In this document: piece by piece, positions 44,880-52,998 of the stretch
Numbering within the stretch: position 1 is the stretch's first letter
Layout: the number at the start of each line of letters is the position of its first letter
NCBI RefSeq assembly: GCF_030413615.1
Contig: NZ_CP129236.1
Location: 604,001-668,000 of the forward strand
Direction of reading: 5' to 3'
DNA length: 64,000 bases
Source of the DNA: Planococcus shixiaomingii
GTDB taxonomy: Bacteria > Bacillota > Bacilli > Bacillales_A > Planococcaceae
Made by a program: the position numbers and the translations under genes
The notes under the pieces: generated by a model
What the model was told of the DNA's origin: nothing
What the model saw: only the letters and a program-made list of their open reading frames with translations
Databases searched by the model: none

Positions 44880-44893
44880 TATCAGCAAGTTGA

Positions 44894-44940
44894 AAAGGGG
44901 GCCTGAAAGCCAGAAACGGCTTTTGCCAGCCGCCTTTTTG
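44894..44940 (+). terminator. Terminator after the M20a gene
   Basis: AAAAGGGGGCCTG pairs with CAGCCGCCTTTTT (one mismatch) around an inner AAAGCC/GGCTTT hairpin. Confidence 0.7.
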
Positions 44941-44959
44941 CTTTGCCTGAAATGCTGCC

Positions 44960-44988
44960 TTGACGGTAAATATACAGTGGTTTAGAAT
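44960..44988 (+). promoter_or_regulatory. Sigma-A promoter of the sigma-54 activator gene
   Basis: -35 TTGACG at 44960-44965 and -10 TAGAAT at 44983-44988, 17-bp spacer, 33 bp before the start. The activator is thus made independently of the promoters it presumably controls. Confidence 0.75.
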
Positions 44989-45021
44989 ATTCAGTGAAAT
45001 TAGAGTGGGGAGGTGGTTTGT

Positions 45022-47073
45022 TTGAAAAGACCTAAATTAATGCTGGTAACCAAGGATAAGAGAACTTATGAAAAATTCTCGCAGCAACTGGCAGAATACT
45101 TCAAGGAGGAAGATCTATGCATCGTATCTTCGGATGAAGAAGGCAGCGAGGACAGCGATCTCATTTTGCTTTCTTCTGTAAAACTGATGGACAGCCGAAA
45201 GTATCCTCCAAACAAAACAATTGTTTCGAGACGCGGCATAGACATTTCGAAAATGGAAGAGTTGATGCAATTACCTCCTGGCTTTAATTGCATCGTGGTA
45301 AACAACTTGCCTGAAAATACGGATGAAATTATTGAGCTTTTAAAGAGTTTGGGATTCCAACTAAATATGCATCCGTGTTACCCGGGATCTGACAAAAAAA
45401 TAGCTGGAGTCGATACCGCTATCGTGCCATCGGTAATTGAACTCGTTCCCTCTTATATCAAAAACATCATTGATATCGGCATACGCCCTCTGGATTTTTC
45501 TACTATTATTGAAGTTTCCATTCGCTTGGGGTTAGGCAGTGAAAAAGTAAACTCCCAATCTACCCGCTATGTAAAAGAAATCATTTCATTAAGCCGCAAA
45601 CTTTCTTCCTCTTTAGATGTGGTCAAAGAGCTTAACCATCAATTAGAAGCAATCTTTAATACGGTACATGATGGTTTGATTGCCACCGATCATCACCATA
45701 ACATCATAAAAATCAATAAAGCTTCCAAAGACATTCTCGGAGTTTCTGATCGCGACTCTATCATCGGAAAAAATGCCCAGTTGCTATTTCCGAAACTTTT
45801 TCCCGGTCGTGTGAAACTTGAAGCTAGCAAAGAAGCCGAAGTAGTGGCGATCAACGAGAAAAAACTAGTTGTAAACAAAAGCGTAATAGAAGTTGATAGC
45901 AAGAAAATTGGCGAATTGACAGCGTTTCAGGACGTGACTCGAATCCAGTACTTGGAGAAAAGCATTCGAAAGGAAATGCAAAAAATCGGTTTTTCTTCAA
46001 GGTATACAAGCAAAGATATTCTCGGCAGCAGCAAAAAAATCAAAGAAACGATGCAGATTGTCCAAAAAATTGCTAAGACGGATCACACTGTCTTGATTCT
46101 AGGCGAAAACGGAACAGGAAAGGAATTGTTCGCCCATTCCATCCATGACTTATCAGCCAGAGGGGACGGTCCGCTGATTCCCGTCAACTTTGCAGGATTG
46201 CCTCAATCATTGGCTGAGAGTGAACTTTTCGGTTATGAAGAAGGTACGTTTACCGGGGCTAAAAAAGGGGGCAAACAAGGGCTATTTGAAATTGCAAATA
46301 ACGGCACCATCTTTTTGGATGAAATCGGAGACGCGCCGCTCCATATTCAAACCTTGCTCCTCCGGGTGCTGCAAGAAAAGCAAGTGATGCGGGTAGGCGG
46401 CAGAAGTTTGATTCCGGTAAATGTCCGGGTCATTGCAGCGACAAATAAAGACTTAAAACAATTGGTGAAAGAAGGAAAATTTCGGGAAGATCTTTATTAC
46501 CGGCTCTTTGTGCTGCCGATTCGCATTCCTGCACTAAGAGAGCGAAAAGAAGACCTTGTTGATTTGCTCCACTATTTTATCGGAAATTACTCTACTGCAA
46601 ATCCATATATTTCCCCGGCCGTCATAAAGGAACTGCTCAACTACGAGTGGCCAGGCAATGTTCGCGAACTGATTGGCGTAGCGCAATATATGACGGCAGT
46701 GATGGAAAACAACGAAATTACTCTAAACGATTTGCCCGAACAATTTAAAGAAAAACTCGGACAGAAAGAACAAAAAGAAGAAGACATGGTAGCCCTCCTG
46801 CAAAGAGAAGGAGATTTGCTCGAATTTTACGCGATATTGTCCAGTTTAAGCAAAGCGAAAGAGCGGATGATAAATATGGGAAGAGGAAAAGTAGTAGAGA
46901 CTGTCATGGCTGAAGGGTATCCGCTTACCGAACAGAAAGTCAGAAAGCGGATGGCCGTATTGCGGGATCACGGATTGATTTATTCCGGAGTTAAAGGAAA
47001 AGGAAGCAAAATTTCAGATTCGGGAGAGTCGCTATTAAAAATGATTGAACCTGTTGTGAAAATCAAAGTCTAG
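45022..47073 (+). CDS. Sigma-54-dependent transcriptional activator (PAS-AAA+-winged helix)
   Basis: Bacterial enhancer-binding protein, 683 aa from TTG 45022 (GGGGAGG upstream). Residues ~1-200 form a sensory region I do not recognise; a PAS domain covers about 208-310 (FNTVHDGLIATDHHHNIIKI). The AAA+ core has Walker A GENGTGKE (361-368), the sigma-54 contact loop GTFTGA (408-413), Walker B IFLDEIGD, and REDLYYRL. The C-terminus lacks a Fis-type helix and instead has a winged-helix-like segment (LTEQKVRKRMAVLRDHGLIY, then GSKISDSGESLL). Flanked by sigma-54 promoters and near rpoN, it is the obvious regulator of this locus. Confidence 0.92.
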   Translation: MKRPKLMLVTKDKRTYEKFSQQLAEYFKEEDLCIVSSDEEGSEDSDLILLSSVKLMDSRKYPPNKTIVSRRGIDISKMEELMQLPPGFNCIVVNNLPENTDEIIELLKSLGFQLNMHPCYPGSDKKIAGVDTAIVPSVIELVPSYIKNIIDIGIRPLDFSTIIEVSIRLGLGSEKVNSQSTRYVKEIISLSRKLSSSLDVVKELNHQLEAIFNTVHDGLIATDHHHNIIKINKASKDILGVSDRDSIIGKNAQLLFPKLFPGRVKLEASKEAEVVAINEKKLVVNKSVIEVDSKKIGELTAFQDVTRIQYLEKSIRKEMQKIGFSSRYTSKDILGSSKKIKETMQIVQKIAKTDHTVLILGENGTGKELFAHSIHDLSARGDGPLIPVNFAGLPQSLAESELFGYEEGTFTGAKKGGKQGLFEIANNGTIFLDEIGDAPLHIQTLLLRVLQEKQVMRVGGRSLIPVNVRVIAATNKDLKQLVKEGKFREDLYYRLFVLPIRIPALRERKEDLVDLLHYFIGNYSTANPYISPAVIKELLNYEWPGNVRELIGVAQYMTAVMENNEITLNDLPEQFKEKLGQKEQKEEDMVALLQREGDLLEFYAILSSLSKAKERMINMGRGKVVETVMAEGYPLTEQKVRKRMAVLRDHGLIYSGVKGKGSKISDSGESLLKMIEPVVKIKV

Positions 47074-47087
47074 AAATTATTGCGTAT

Positions 47088-47123
47088 AAAAGCCTGTGCA
47101 TGGAAAGTTGCACAGGCTTTTAT
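47088..47123 (+). terminator. Terminator after the activator gene
   Basis: AAAAGCCTGTGCA and TGCACAGGCTTTT arms, 8-base loop. Confidence 0.9.
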
Positions 47124-47166
47124 TATGGAATTGGAAGTGGTTATTAAATTAATGCACTGCAAGAAA

Positions 47167-47191
47167 ACCTAACCGAACCTAAGTTGCCTAA
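47167..47191 (+). promoter_or_regulatory. Candidate activator site (CCTAA repeats) of sigma-54 promoter 2
   Basis: Three CCTAA words at 47168, 47178 and 47187, that is 72, 62 and 53 bp upstream of the -24 element. Confidence 0.6.
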
Positions 47192-47239
47192 ATAACAGTT
47201 TTAATGGAGTGATAGTCGCAGTATGAGTGGAAAAAGTTT

Positions 47240-47254
47240 TGGCACAATTTTTGC
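47240..47254 (+). promoter_or_regulatory. Sigma-54 promoter 2 (SDR-M20b operon)
   Basis: TGGCAC, AATTT, TTGC: perfect -24/-12 element, 90 bp before the SDR start. Confidence 0.92.
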
Positions 47255-47343
47255 ATAGTATATAGCGAGGCAGCAAAACAATGCTGCGATTGTCAAAGAG
47301 CAAAAAAAAAAGCGGATAGACGTCAGAATCAGGAGGAAGGCGG

Positions 47344-48153
47344 ATGGGGAGAAGAGCTGTCATTGTAACAGGTGCCGCTTCAGGCATCGGAAAAGGAATC
47401 GCCGAAAAATTTGCGGCCAGCGGAGACGATGTATTGCTAGTGGATATTAAAGAACAGCAGCTTAATGACGCGAAGGAACAGCTGGCTGCCGCATTTCCCG
47501 AGGCTGTCATTAAAACGGCCGCCGGCGATTTAACATCGAAGGAGTTTGTGGAGTGCATAGTCTCAGAGTGTAAATCGGTGTTCGGCAGAGCCGATGTCTT
47601 GGTCAACTGCGCGGGGATTTTCCCCAGCACCCCTTTTTTGCAGATATCGCGTGAGGAATGGGACAGCGTAGTCGGCTTGAATTTGTCTGCCACGTTCTTT
47701 GTGACGCAAGCGATCGCCAGGCTGATGGTGGAAACAAAACCTGACAATGCCAATATCATAAACATTTCTTCTACAGCGAGCGAAGTGGCGAGGCCTGGAG
47801 TAGCCCATTACTGTTCTTCAAAAGCCGGGGTGAAAATGCTGACTCAAGTGTTGGCGCTTGAACTTGCTCCTTATGGTATCCGGGTTAATGCCGTCGGTCC
47901 AGGGCTCGTCGAAACCGAAGCTCTGCTGGCTACGCTCAATAACGAAAAGTCGATTGCGGAACATAAAGAAAAAGTGTCTTTTGCGCCGCTGAACCGAACA
48001 GCAGAGCTATCGGAAATCGCTGCTGCCGTCTATTTTCTTTCGAGCAAAGAAGCCTCCTATATAACAGGGCAAAATCTTCTGGTGGATGGCGGCTATTCCG
48101 CAGGAAGGGTTTTTAAAAGCTTTGCACCACAAGGAAAGAAGGCGATTGAATGA
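47344..48153 (+). CDS. Short-chain dehydrogenase/reductase
   Basis: Classical SDR of 269 aa: TGAASGIG (residues 9-16), NCAG near 90, catalytic Ser in NISSTAS, and YCSSK near 155-159; Asp after the second strand (LLVDIKE) favours NAD(H). AGGAGGAAGG precedes ATG. It is coupled to the M20 gene by an ATGA overlap and driven by sigma-54 promoter 2, so it probably oxidises a hydroxy compound released in this pathway. Confidence 0.9.
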   Translation: MGRRAVIVTGAASGIGKGIAEKFAASGDDVLLVDIKEQQLNDAKEQLAAAFPEAVIKTAAGDLTSKEFVECIVSECKSVFGRADVLVNCAGIFPSTPFLQISREEWDSVVGLNLSATFFVTQAIARLMVETKPDNANIINISSTASEVARPGVAHYCSSKAGVKMLTQVLALELAPYGIRVNAVGPGLVETEALLATLNNEKSIAEHKEKVSFAPLNRTAELSEIAAAVYFLSSKEASYITGQNLLVDGGYSAGRVFKSFAPQGKKAIE

Positions 48154-49334
48154 AGAAAGTCATTGAACAAATCGAAAAAAACCATGAACAAATGTTTCAC
48201 TATTTACGGAATATTGTTGAGCAGGAATCCTTTTCCGCTGACAAAGAACGGCTCGATAGCCTCGCGTTATGGCTGTCCGATACATTCAAAGAGCTTATTG
48301 GAGGAAAAACAGAAATCATTGAAGTTGAAAAATACGGCAACCATGTGAGATGCGAATGGGGCGAAGGAGACGGACAAATCCTGATTCTTTCCCACTTTGA
48401 TACCGTCTGGCCAATCGGGACATTGAAAAAAATGCCTTTTCGAGTCGAGGGAGACCGGGTCAGCGGACCAGGCGTTTTTGACATGAAAGGCGGCTTGATC
48501 CAAGGGGTGTTTGCGTTAAAAGCCATCCGGGATGCCGGGATTGCCTTAAGTAAAAAGGTTGTCGTTTTATTTGATTCCGATGAAGAAATTGGCAATCCGA
48601 GTTCCCGTTTTTATATTGAGCAGGAGGCAAAAAAAAGCGATCGTGTGTTTGTGCTGGAACCGGGAATGACGATTGAAGGTGGCTTGAAGACGGCTAGAAA
48701 AGGAGTCGGCATCTACAGAATGGAAGTGACGGGAATCCCTTCCCATTCCGGAGTGGACCCGGAAAAAGGGGTTAGCGCCATCGATGAATTGGCGCACCAA
48801 ATTATCTGGCTTCACGGACAGACCGATTTCACGACGGGCACAACAATCAATGTCGGCAAGATCTCTGGAGGTTCTGCGACAAACGTTATCGCAGAAAAAG
48901 CGGTGGCAGAAATTGATGTGAGAGGGAAAACCACTGAAGAATTGGAGCGGGTCCATAACATGCTGATGGAGCTTGAGCCGCTAAACGAGCGAACAAAACT
49001 GATAATGAGCGGCGATATCAACCGAATGCCGTTAGAGCGGACGGAGCATGTCCAAGAAATGTTCCAAACGGCAAAACGCATTGCCAAAGAACACCTGGGA
49101 GTGGAGCTGGTCGAAAAAGAAACCGGCGGCGGAAGCGACGGCAATTTGACTGCTCCATTCGCTCCGACACTTGATGGTCTTGGAGCGGTTGGGGACGGAG
49201 CTCATGCCAACCACGAGCACTTGCTTCTCAGCCGGATGAATGAACGGTGTGCACTGCTTGCAGGTTTAATTATGAACTACGCGGGCGTCCAAAAAGAAGA
49301 AGGGGTAGAGGCAGAACAGTCGAGGCGTTCATAA
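48150..49334 (+). CDS. M20-family peptidase (carboxypeptidase G2-like)
   Basis: Di-zinc M20 peptidase of 394 aa. Motifs: LSHFDTVWPIG (about 80-90), GPGVFDMKGG (about 107-116), DSDEEIGNPSSR (about 142-153) with catalytic Glu, dimerisation domain GIPSHSGVDPEKGVSA, and the closing GGGSDGNLTA and GAHANHEH. This pattern fits the glutamate carboxypeptidase (CPG2) subgroup, which removes C-terminal amino acids such as glutamate from acyl groups. Second gene of the SDR operon. Confidence 0.92.
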   Translation: MKKVIEQIEKNHEQMFHYLRNIVEQESFSADKERLDSLALWLSDTFKELIGGKTEIIEVEKYGNHVRCEWGEGDGQILILSHFDTVWPIGTLKKMPFRVEGDRVSGPGVFDMKGGLIQGVFALKAIRDAGIALSKKVVVLFDSDEEIGNPSSRFYIEQEAKKSDRVFVLEPGMTIEGGLKTARKGVGIYRMEVTGIPSHSGVDPEKGVSAIDELAHQIIWLHGQTDFTTGTTINVGKISGGSATNVIAEKAVAEIDVRGKTTEELERVHNMLMELEPLNERTKLIMSGDINRMPLERTEHVQEMFQTAKRIAKEHLGVELVEKETGGGSDGNLTAPFAPTLDGLGAVGDGAHANHEHLLLSRMNERCALLAGLIMNYAGVQKEEGVEAEQSRRS

Positions 49335-49373
49335 CCAAAAAAGGAAAAAGATTCAAAGGGGACAACTTCTTCG

Positions 49374-49401
49374 ACCTAAACAAGCCAAAGTGACACCCTA
49401 A
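49374..49401 (+). promoter_or_regulatory. Candidate activator site (CCTAA repeats) of sigma-54 promoter 3
   Basis: CCTAA at 49375 and 49397 with a one-off CCAAA at 49385, that is 72, 50 and 62 bp upstream of the -24 element; 72 and 62 are the same distances as at promoter 2. Confidence 0.5.
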
Positions 49402-49446
49402 TCAGGACAGAATTCTTTTTTACACATTCTTCTTTTATTTATTTTT

Positions 49447-49461
49447 TGGCATGGGACTTGC
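49447..49461 (+). promoter_or_regulatory. Sigma-54 promoter 3 (M28b-amidase operon)
   Basis: TGGCAT, GGGAC, TTGC: a near-consensus -24/-12 element with correct spacing, 47 bp before the M28b start. Confidence 0.9.
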
Positions 49462-49507
49462 ATCAATTATAGGCAAACCAGTTTCTAAAGAAAGGGGATA
49501 TGTTTAA

Positions 49508-51277
49508 ATGGCCAAGGCGGTAAATACGGAGTTAGAAAGAGGTTTGCTGGAAGAAATCAGCACCGAAGTGCCGGTGCAAATTCTGGAGAAATTTAGCACG
49601 TTGATTCGGGAATCGGGCAGCGAAGACGAGCGAATTGCAGCCGATTTCTTAATAAATTATTTGAAGGAATGGGGGGTTCCGTATCAAGTCCACACCCCGG
49701 AATTATATTTGAGTGTCCCAAAGCATTCTTATTTAAAAGTGACAGCTCCTTTCGAGAAGGAATATCGCGTGAAATCGCCTGCTTTTTCGGTCATTACCGG
49801 GGACGAGGCGCTGACAGGTGAGCTGGTTTACATCTCGACCGGTTACGCAAAAGGGATCAACGATATTTTTGGAACAAAAACGCAAGGCGATTTAGGAGAT
49901 CTGAATGGGAAAATCATTTTGACGGAAGGTTATCCGATGCCTGGAAAAGTGCAGGAGTTTTCGGATAAAGGCGTCACGGCCATCATGTTCATCAGTCCAG
50001 GAAACAATATTCATGAGGGGATTTGCACGACCATTTGGGGTGCACCTGATCTGGATAATATGAATAATGAACCGAAAATTCCGGTACTTGCCATCAACAA
50101 ACCGGACGGCAACGAATTGATTGAACTGAGCAAAAATGAAAAAGTGGTGCTGGAATTTAAAACGTATTTGGAGAAAGGATGGTTCAACTGCCCCGTCATC
50201 GACATGTTCATAGAAGGAACAGAAGAACCGGAAAAATACGTACTGCTTCATGGCCATTTGGATTCGTGGCATGAAGGAATCGGCGACAACGCTACCGGAA
50301 ATGCGGCACTGCTTGAAATGGCGCGCATCCTTAATAAAAACCGGGACAAGCTAAAAAGAAGCGTCCGCATCGCCGTCTGGACAGGCCATTCGACAGGGCG
50401 CTATGCAGGGTCTACTTGGTTCGCCGATCAATTCGGCATTGACTTGGAAAACAATTGCATCGCTTCAGTCAACTGTGACTCGCCGGGCTGCAGATGGGCC
50501 ACTTCTTATGAATACATGATGTGGATGAGTGAAGTCGACCAGTTTTGCCAAGATGTTGTAAAAAGTGCAGTTGATCAGCCTTCTATCGGAAGACGGCCGC
50601 TGCGTGCGGGAGATTATTCCTTTAACAATATCGGCATCACTTCCTATTTTATGCTGTCATCGAGTATTCCGGAGGATGTCTTGCAGGAAAAAGGCTATTA
50701 TCCGGTTGGCGGCTGCGGTGGAAACATCGAGTGGCATACGGAAGAGGATTTGATGCATGTCGCTGATCTGAAAATCTTGGTGAAAGATATAAAAGTTTAT
50801 TTAACAGGCGTTTTGCGTGCGGCAAATGCGACCGTCCATCCATTCAATTTTGCCAGCACGGCTGATGAATTTGAAGAAACCATCCGGACTTACCAAGATG
50901 CCGCAGGCAGTCATTTTGACTTTACGCCAGCCCTGAAAGAAGTGGCTGCGCTGCGTGAAGAACTTCTGATCTTTAACGAACGAGTGGCCGGGTTAACTGA
51001 TTTGGAAATTACGGAACCGGAAGTGAAACAGGCAAATCAGATTCTCGAAAAACTAGCACGGATTTTAATCCCGATCAATTTTACAAAACGCGGCAAGTTT
51101 TGGCATGATTCTGCGCTGAATGTTCCAGCTTTGCCTGATATCGCACCTGCCGTGAATTTCAGCCGGCTAGAAGAAGGGTCCCATGAATTTAAAGTCTTAA
51201 AAACCCATTTGACCCGCGGCCAAAACCGGCTCATTTGGGCGCTTCAAGAAGCAAGGGAATTGCTGTCGTATATATAA
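49508..51277 (+). CDS. M28-family metallohydrolase (peptidase-like) B
   Basis: Paralogue of the protein at 41840, 589 aa, cytosolic. A PA-like insert covers about 85-225. Metal ligands H250-x-D252 (HGHLDSW), D260 (GIGDNATGN), D324 (VNCDSPG) and a His in IEWHTEEDL are kept, but the Glu-Glu pair of M28 enzymes is replaced by GHS at 293-295 (VWTGHSTGRYAGS), exactly as in the paralogue. Start ATG 49508 follows AAAGGGG. In one operon with amidase 1. Confidence 0.88.
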   Translation: MAKAVNTELERGLLEEISTEVPVQILEKFSTLIRESGSEDERIAADFLINYLKEWGVPYQVHTPELYLSVPKHSYLKVTAPFEKEYRVKSPAFSVITGDEALTGELVYISTGYAKGINDIFGTKTQGDLGDLNGKIILTEGYPMPGKVQEFSDKGVTAIMFISPGNNIHEGICTTIWGAPDLDNMNNEPKIPVLAINKPDGNELIELSKNEKVVLEFKTYLEKGWFNCPVIDMFIEGTEEPEKYVLLHGHLDSWHEGIGDNATGNAALLEMARILNKNRDKLKRSVRIAVWTGHSTGRYAGSTWFADQFGIDLENNCIASVNCDSPGCRWATSYEYMMWMSEVDQFCQDVVKSAVDQPSIGRRPLRAGDYSFNNIGITSYFMLSSSIPEDVLQEKGYYPVGGCGGNIEWHTEEDLMHVADLKILVKDIKVYLTGVLRAANATVHPFNFASTADEFEETIRTYQDAAGSHFDFTPALKEVAALREELLIFNERVAGLTDLEITEPEVKQANQILEKLARILIPINFTKRGKFWHDSALNVPALPDIAPAVNFSRLEEGSHEFKVLKTHLTRGQNRLIWALQEARELLSYI

Positions 51278-51343
51278 AGATCAATGATTCTTCCGAGAAG
51301 TAAACTTTCGCTGATTGCAGAGGTTAAAGGAGGGAAGAAGAAA

Positions 51344-52723
51344 GTGCCCATAAATGAACTAGAGCTTTTATTCAAACCAATTGATGAAATCGGTTCGCTT
51401 TACCGCAGCAAACAAGTTTCGCCGGTGGAAGTGACGAAGGCGACGTTGAGGCTTCTTGAAGAGCTGGAGCCGAAATTAAATGCTTTTATTACAGTGCTGG
51501 CGGATGAAGCTCTCCAAAAAGCGCGTGAAGCAGAAACGATTTTTGCAAAAGGCGAAACGGCCGGGAAACTATGCGGAATTCCGGTTTCCATTAAAGACTT
51601 GTTCCGGACAAAAGGCATCAAAACCACCGTCGCTTCCCGCATCTTGAAAGATCATGTACCGGATGAAGATTCAGCTGTTTACTCCGCGTTAAACGCGTCA
51701 GGTGCGGTCGTTTTTGGCAAGAACAATATGCTGGAATTTGCTTACGGATCCATGCATCCCGATTATGGGCAGTGCAACAACCCGTGGGATACGAATAGGA
51801 CAGCTGGCGGATCCAGTACAGGTTCTGCTTCAGCAGTAGCAGCCGGCATCGGCTTTGCATCCGTTGGAACGGATACAGGCGGCTCCATTCGCCTGCCATC
51901 TTCTTTTTGCGGAATTGTTGGGTTAAAGCCGACATACGATACAGTTTCCCGCCAAGGTTTGTTTCACCTGTCCCATTCGCTTGACCATATCGGTCCATTG
52001 ACGAGAATAGTAAAAGATAACGCCATTGTATTGGAAAGCATTTCATCCAGAAAAGTCGACTACAACGCTGTATTTACGGAATCTATAAAAGGAATGAAAA
52101 TCGGTGTGATCCGGTCGCTTACCGATTCCATTACCCATCCGGAAGTTGCCCAATTGGTAAACACGGCCATCGGGCAGTTGAGTGAACTCGGAGCAGAACT
52201 GGTGGATATTGAAATACCGGGCATCGATACCGTAATGGAAATCGCTTTTCCAATCCTTTTGGCAGAAGCGTCTTATTACCACAAGGATTGGTATCCGGCA
52301 CGCGCAGCTGATTATGCGCAAGGGACAGTCGGCAACATTAAAGAAGGATTCAATGTATCGGCAGTCAGTTATTTGGAGGCGCTCGAAAGAAAAAGAGCGT
52401 TTGCCGAAAAAGTGACGGAAGCATTCCGGACAGTGGATGTATTGGTTTGCCCGACTTCCCCAAGCCCGGCAACAGAACGCGATCCATCATTCGAAGATAC
52501 GACTTATGATTATACGCAGCGAACATTGCCATTCAATGTTTCTGGCCATCCAGCCCTCAATGTTTCGGCGGGGCTGACGCCTTCTCAGAATTTGCCGGTG
52601 GGCATTCAGTTTATCGGCCGCCATTTTGAAGAAGCAACCATATACCGGGCTGCAGATGTGTATCAGACAGCTACGGGAGGATATAAAGTGCCGCCATTGT
52701 TGACCGGCTCATTGGAAAGGTAA
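51344..52723 (+). CDS. Amidase-signature family enzyme 1
   Basis: Ser-cisSer-Lys amidase of 459 aa hydrolysing an unidentified amide. Catalytic residues lie in PVSIKDLF (Lys, about 84), GGSSTGSAS (cis-Ser, about 158-166) and DTGGSIRLP (nucleophile Ser, about 184). The GTG at 51344 is used because AAAGGAGG is 8 bp upstream and the result aligns with the second amidase; the earlier ATG at 51284 lacks a site. It resembles GatA, but no GatB or GatC is present and the context is catabolic, so it is not a tRNA amidotransferase subunit. Confidence 0.9.
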   Translation: MPINELELLFKPIDEIGSLYRSKQVSPVEVTKATLRLLEELEPKLNAFITVLADEALQKAREAETIFAKGETAGKLCGIPVSIKDLFRTKGIKTTVASRILKDHVPDEDSAVYSALNASGAVVFGKNNMLEFAYGSMHPDYGQCNNPWDTNRTAGGSSTGSASAVAAGIGFASVGTDTGGSIRLPSSFCGIVGLKPTYDTVSRQGLFHLSHSLDHIGPLTRIVKDNAIVLESISSRKVDYNAVFTESIKGMKIGVIRSLTDSITHPEVAQLVNTAIGQLSELGAELVDIEIPGIDTVMEIAFPILLAEASYYHKDWYPARAADYAQGTVGNIKEGFNVSAVSYLEALERKRAFAEKVTEAFRTVDVLVCPTSPSPATERDPSFEDTTYDYTQRTLPFNVSGHPALNVSAGLTPSQNLPVGIQFIGRHFEEATIYRAADVYQTATGGYKVPPLLTGSLER

Positions 52724-52764
52724 GGTTGTTTGGTTTACTTTGCTTCCATGAGAAATACCAACAG

Positions 52765-52779
52765 GGGCAGCATCTTTGC
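52765..52779 (+). promoter_or_regulatory. Possible sigma-54 promoter 4 (symporter operon)
   Basis: GGGCAG, CATCT, TTGC keeps the essential GG-N10-GC geometry but departs from consensus at the first and sixth -24 bases. It lies 97 bp before the 40-aa protein. No CCTAA repeats were seen upstream. Confidence 0.45.
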
Positions 52780-52875
52780 AGGACCGGCCGAATAAAATGA
52801 ACAGGCTAGAAGAAGATAATGATGCAAGATGACATGGACAAAGCGGGGCATAAAAACAGAAACAGAGGTGGAAAC

Positions 52876-52998
52876 ATGAGTGAATTTATGGGGTTGGCTA
52901 TTTCTAACTGGATGATTTGGGTAGTGATGGTTCTCTTCATCATCGGTTATTTTATCTTAACAGAAGCTCTCACCAAGAGGGAGGAGAAGAAAAAATGA
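52876..52998 (+). CDS. Symporter small accessory protein, 40 aa
   Basis: Single-pass membrane microprotein, MSEFMGLAISNWMIWVVMVL then FIIGYFILTEALTKREEKKK. AGAGGTGG precedes ATG 52876 and its stop overlaps the symporter start as ATGA. Small membrane proteins encoded just before sodium/solute symporters are a known arrangement and are thought to assist the large subunit. Too short for ordinary ORF cut-offs. Confidence 0.85.
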   Translation: MSEFMGLAISNWMIWVVMVLFIIGYFILTEALTKREEKKK

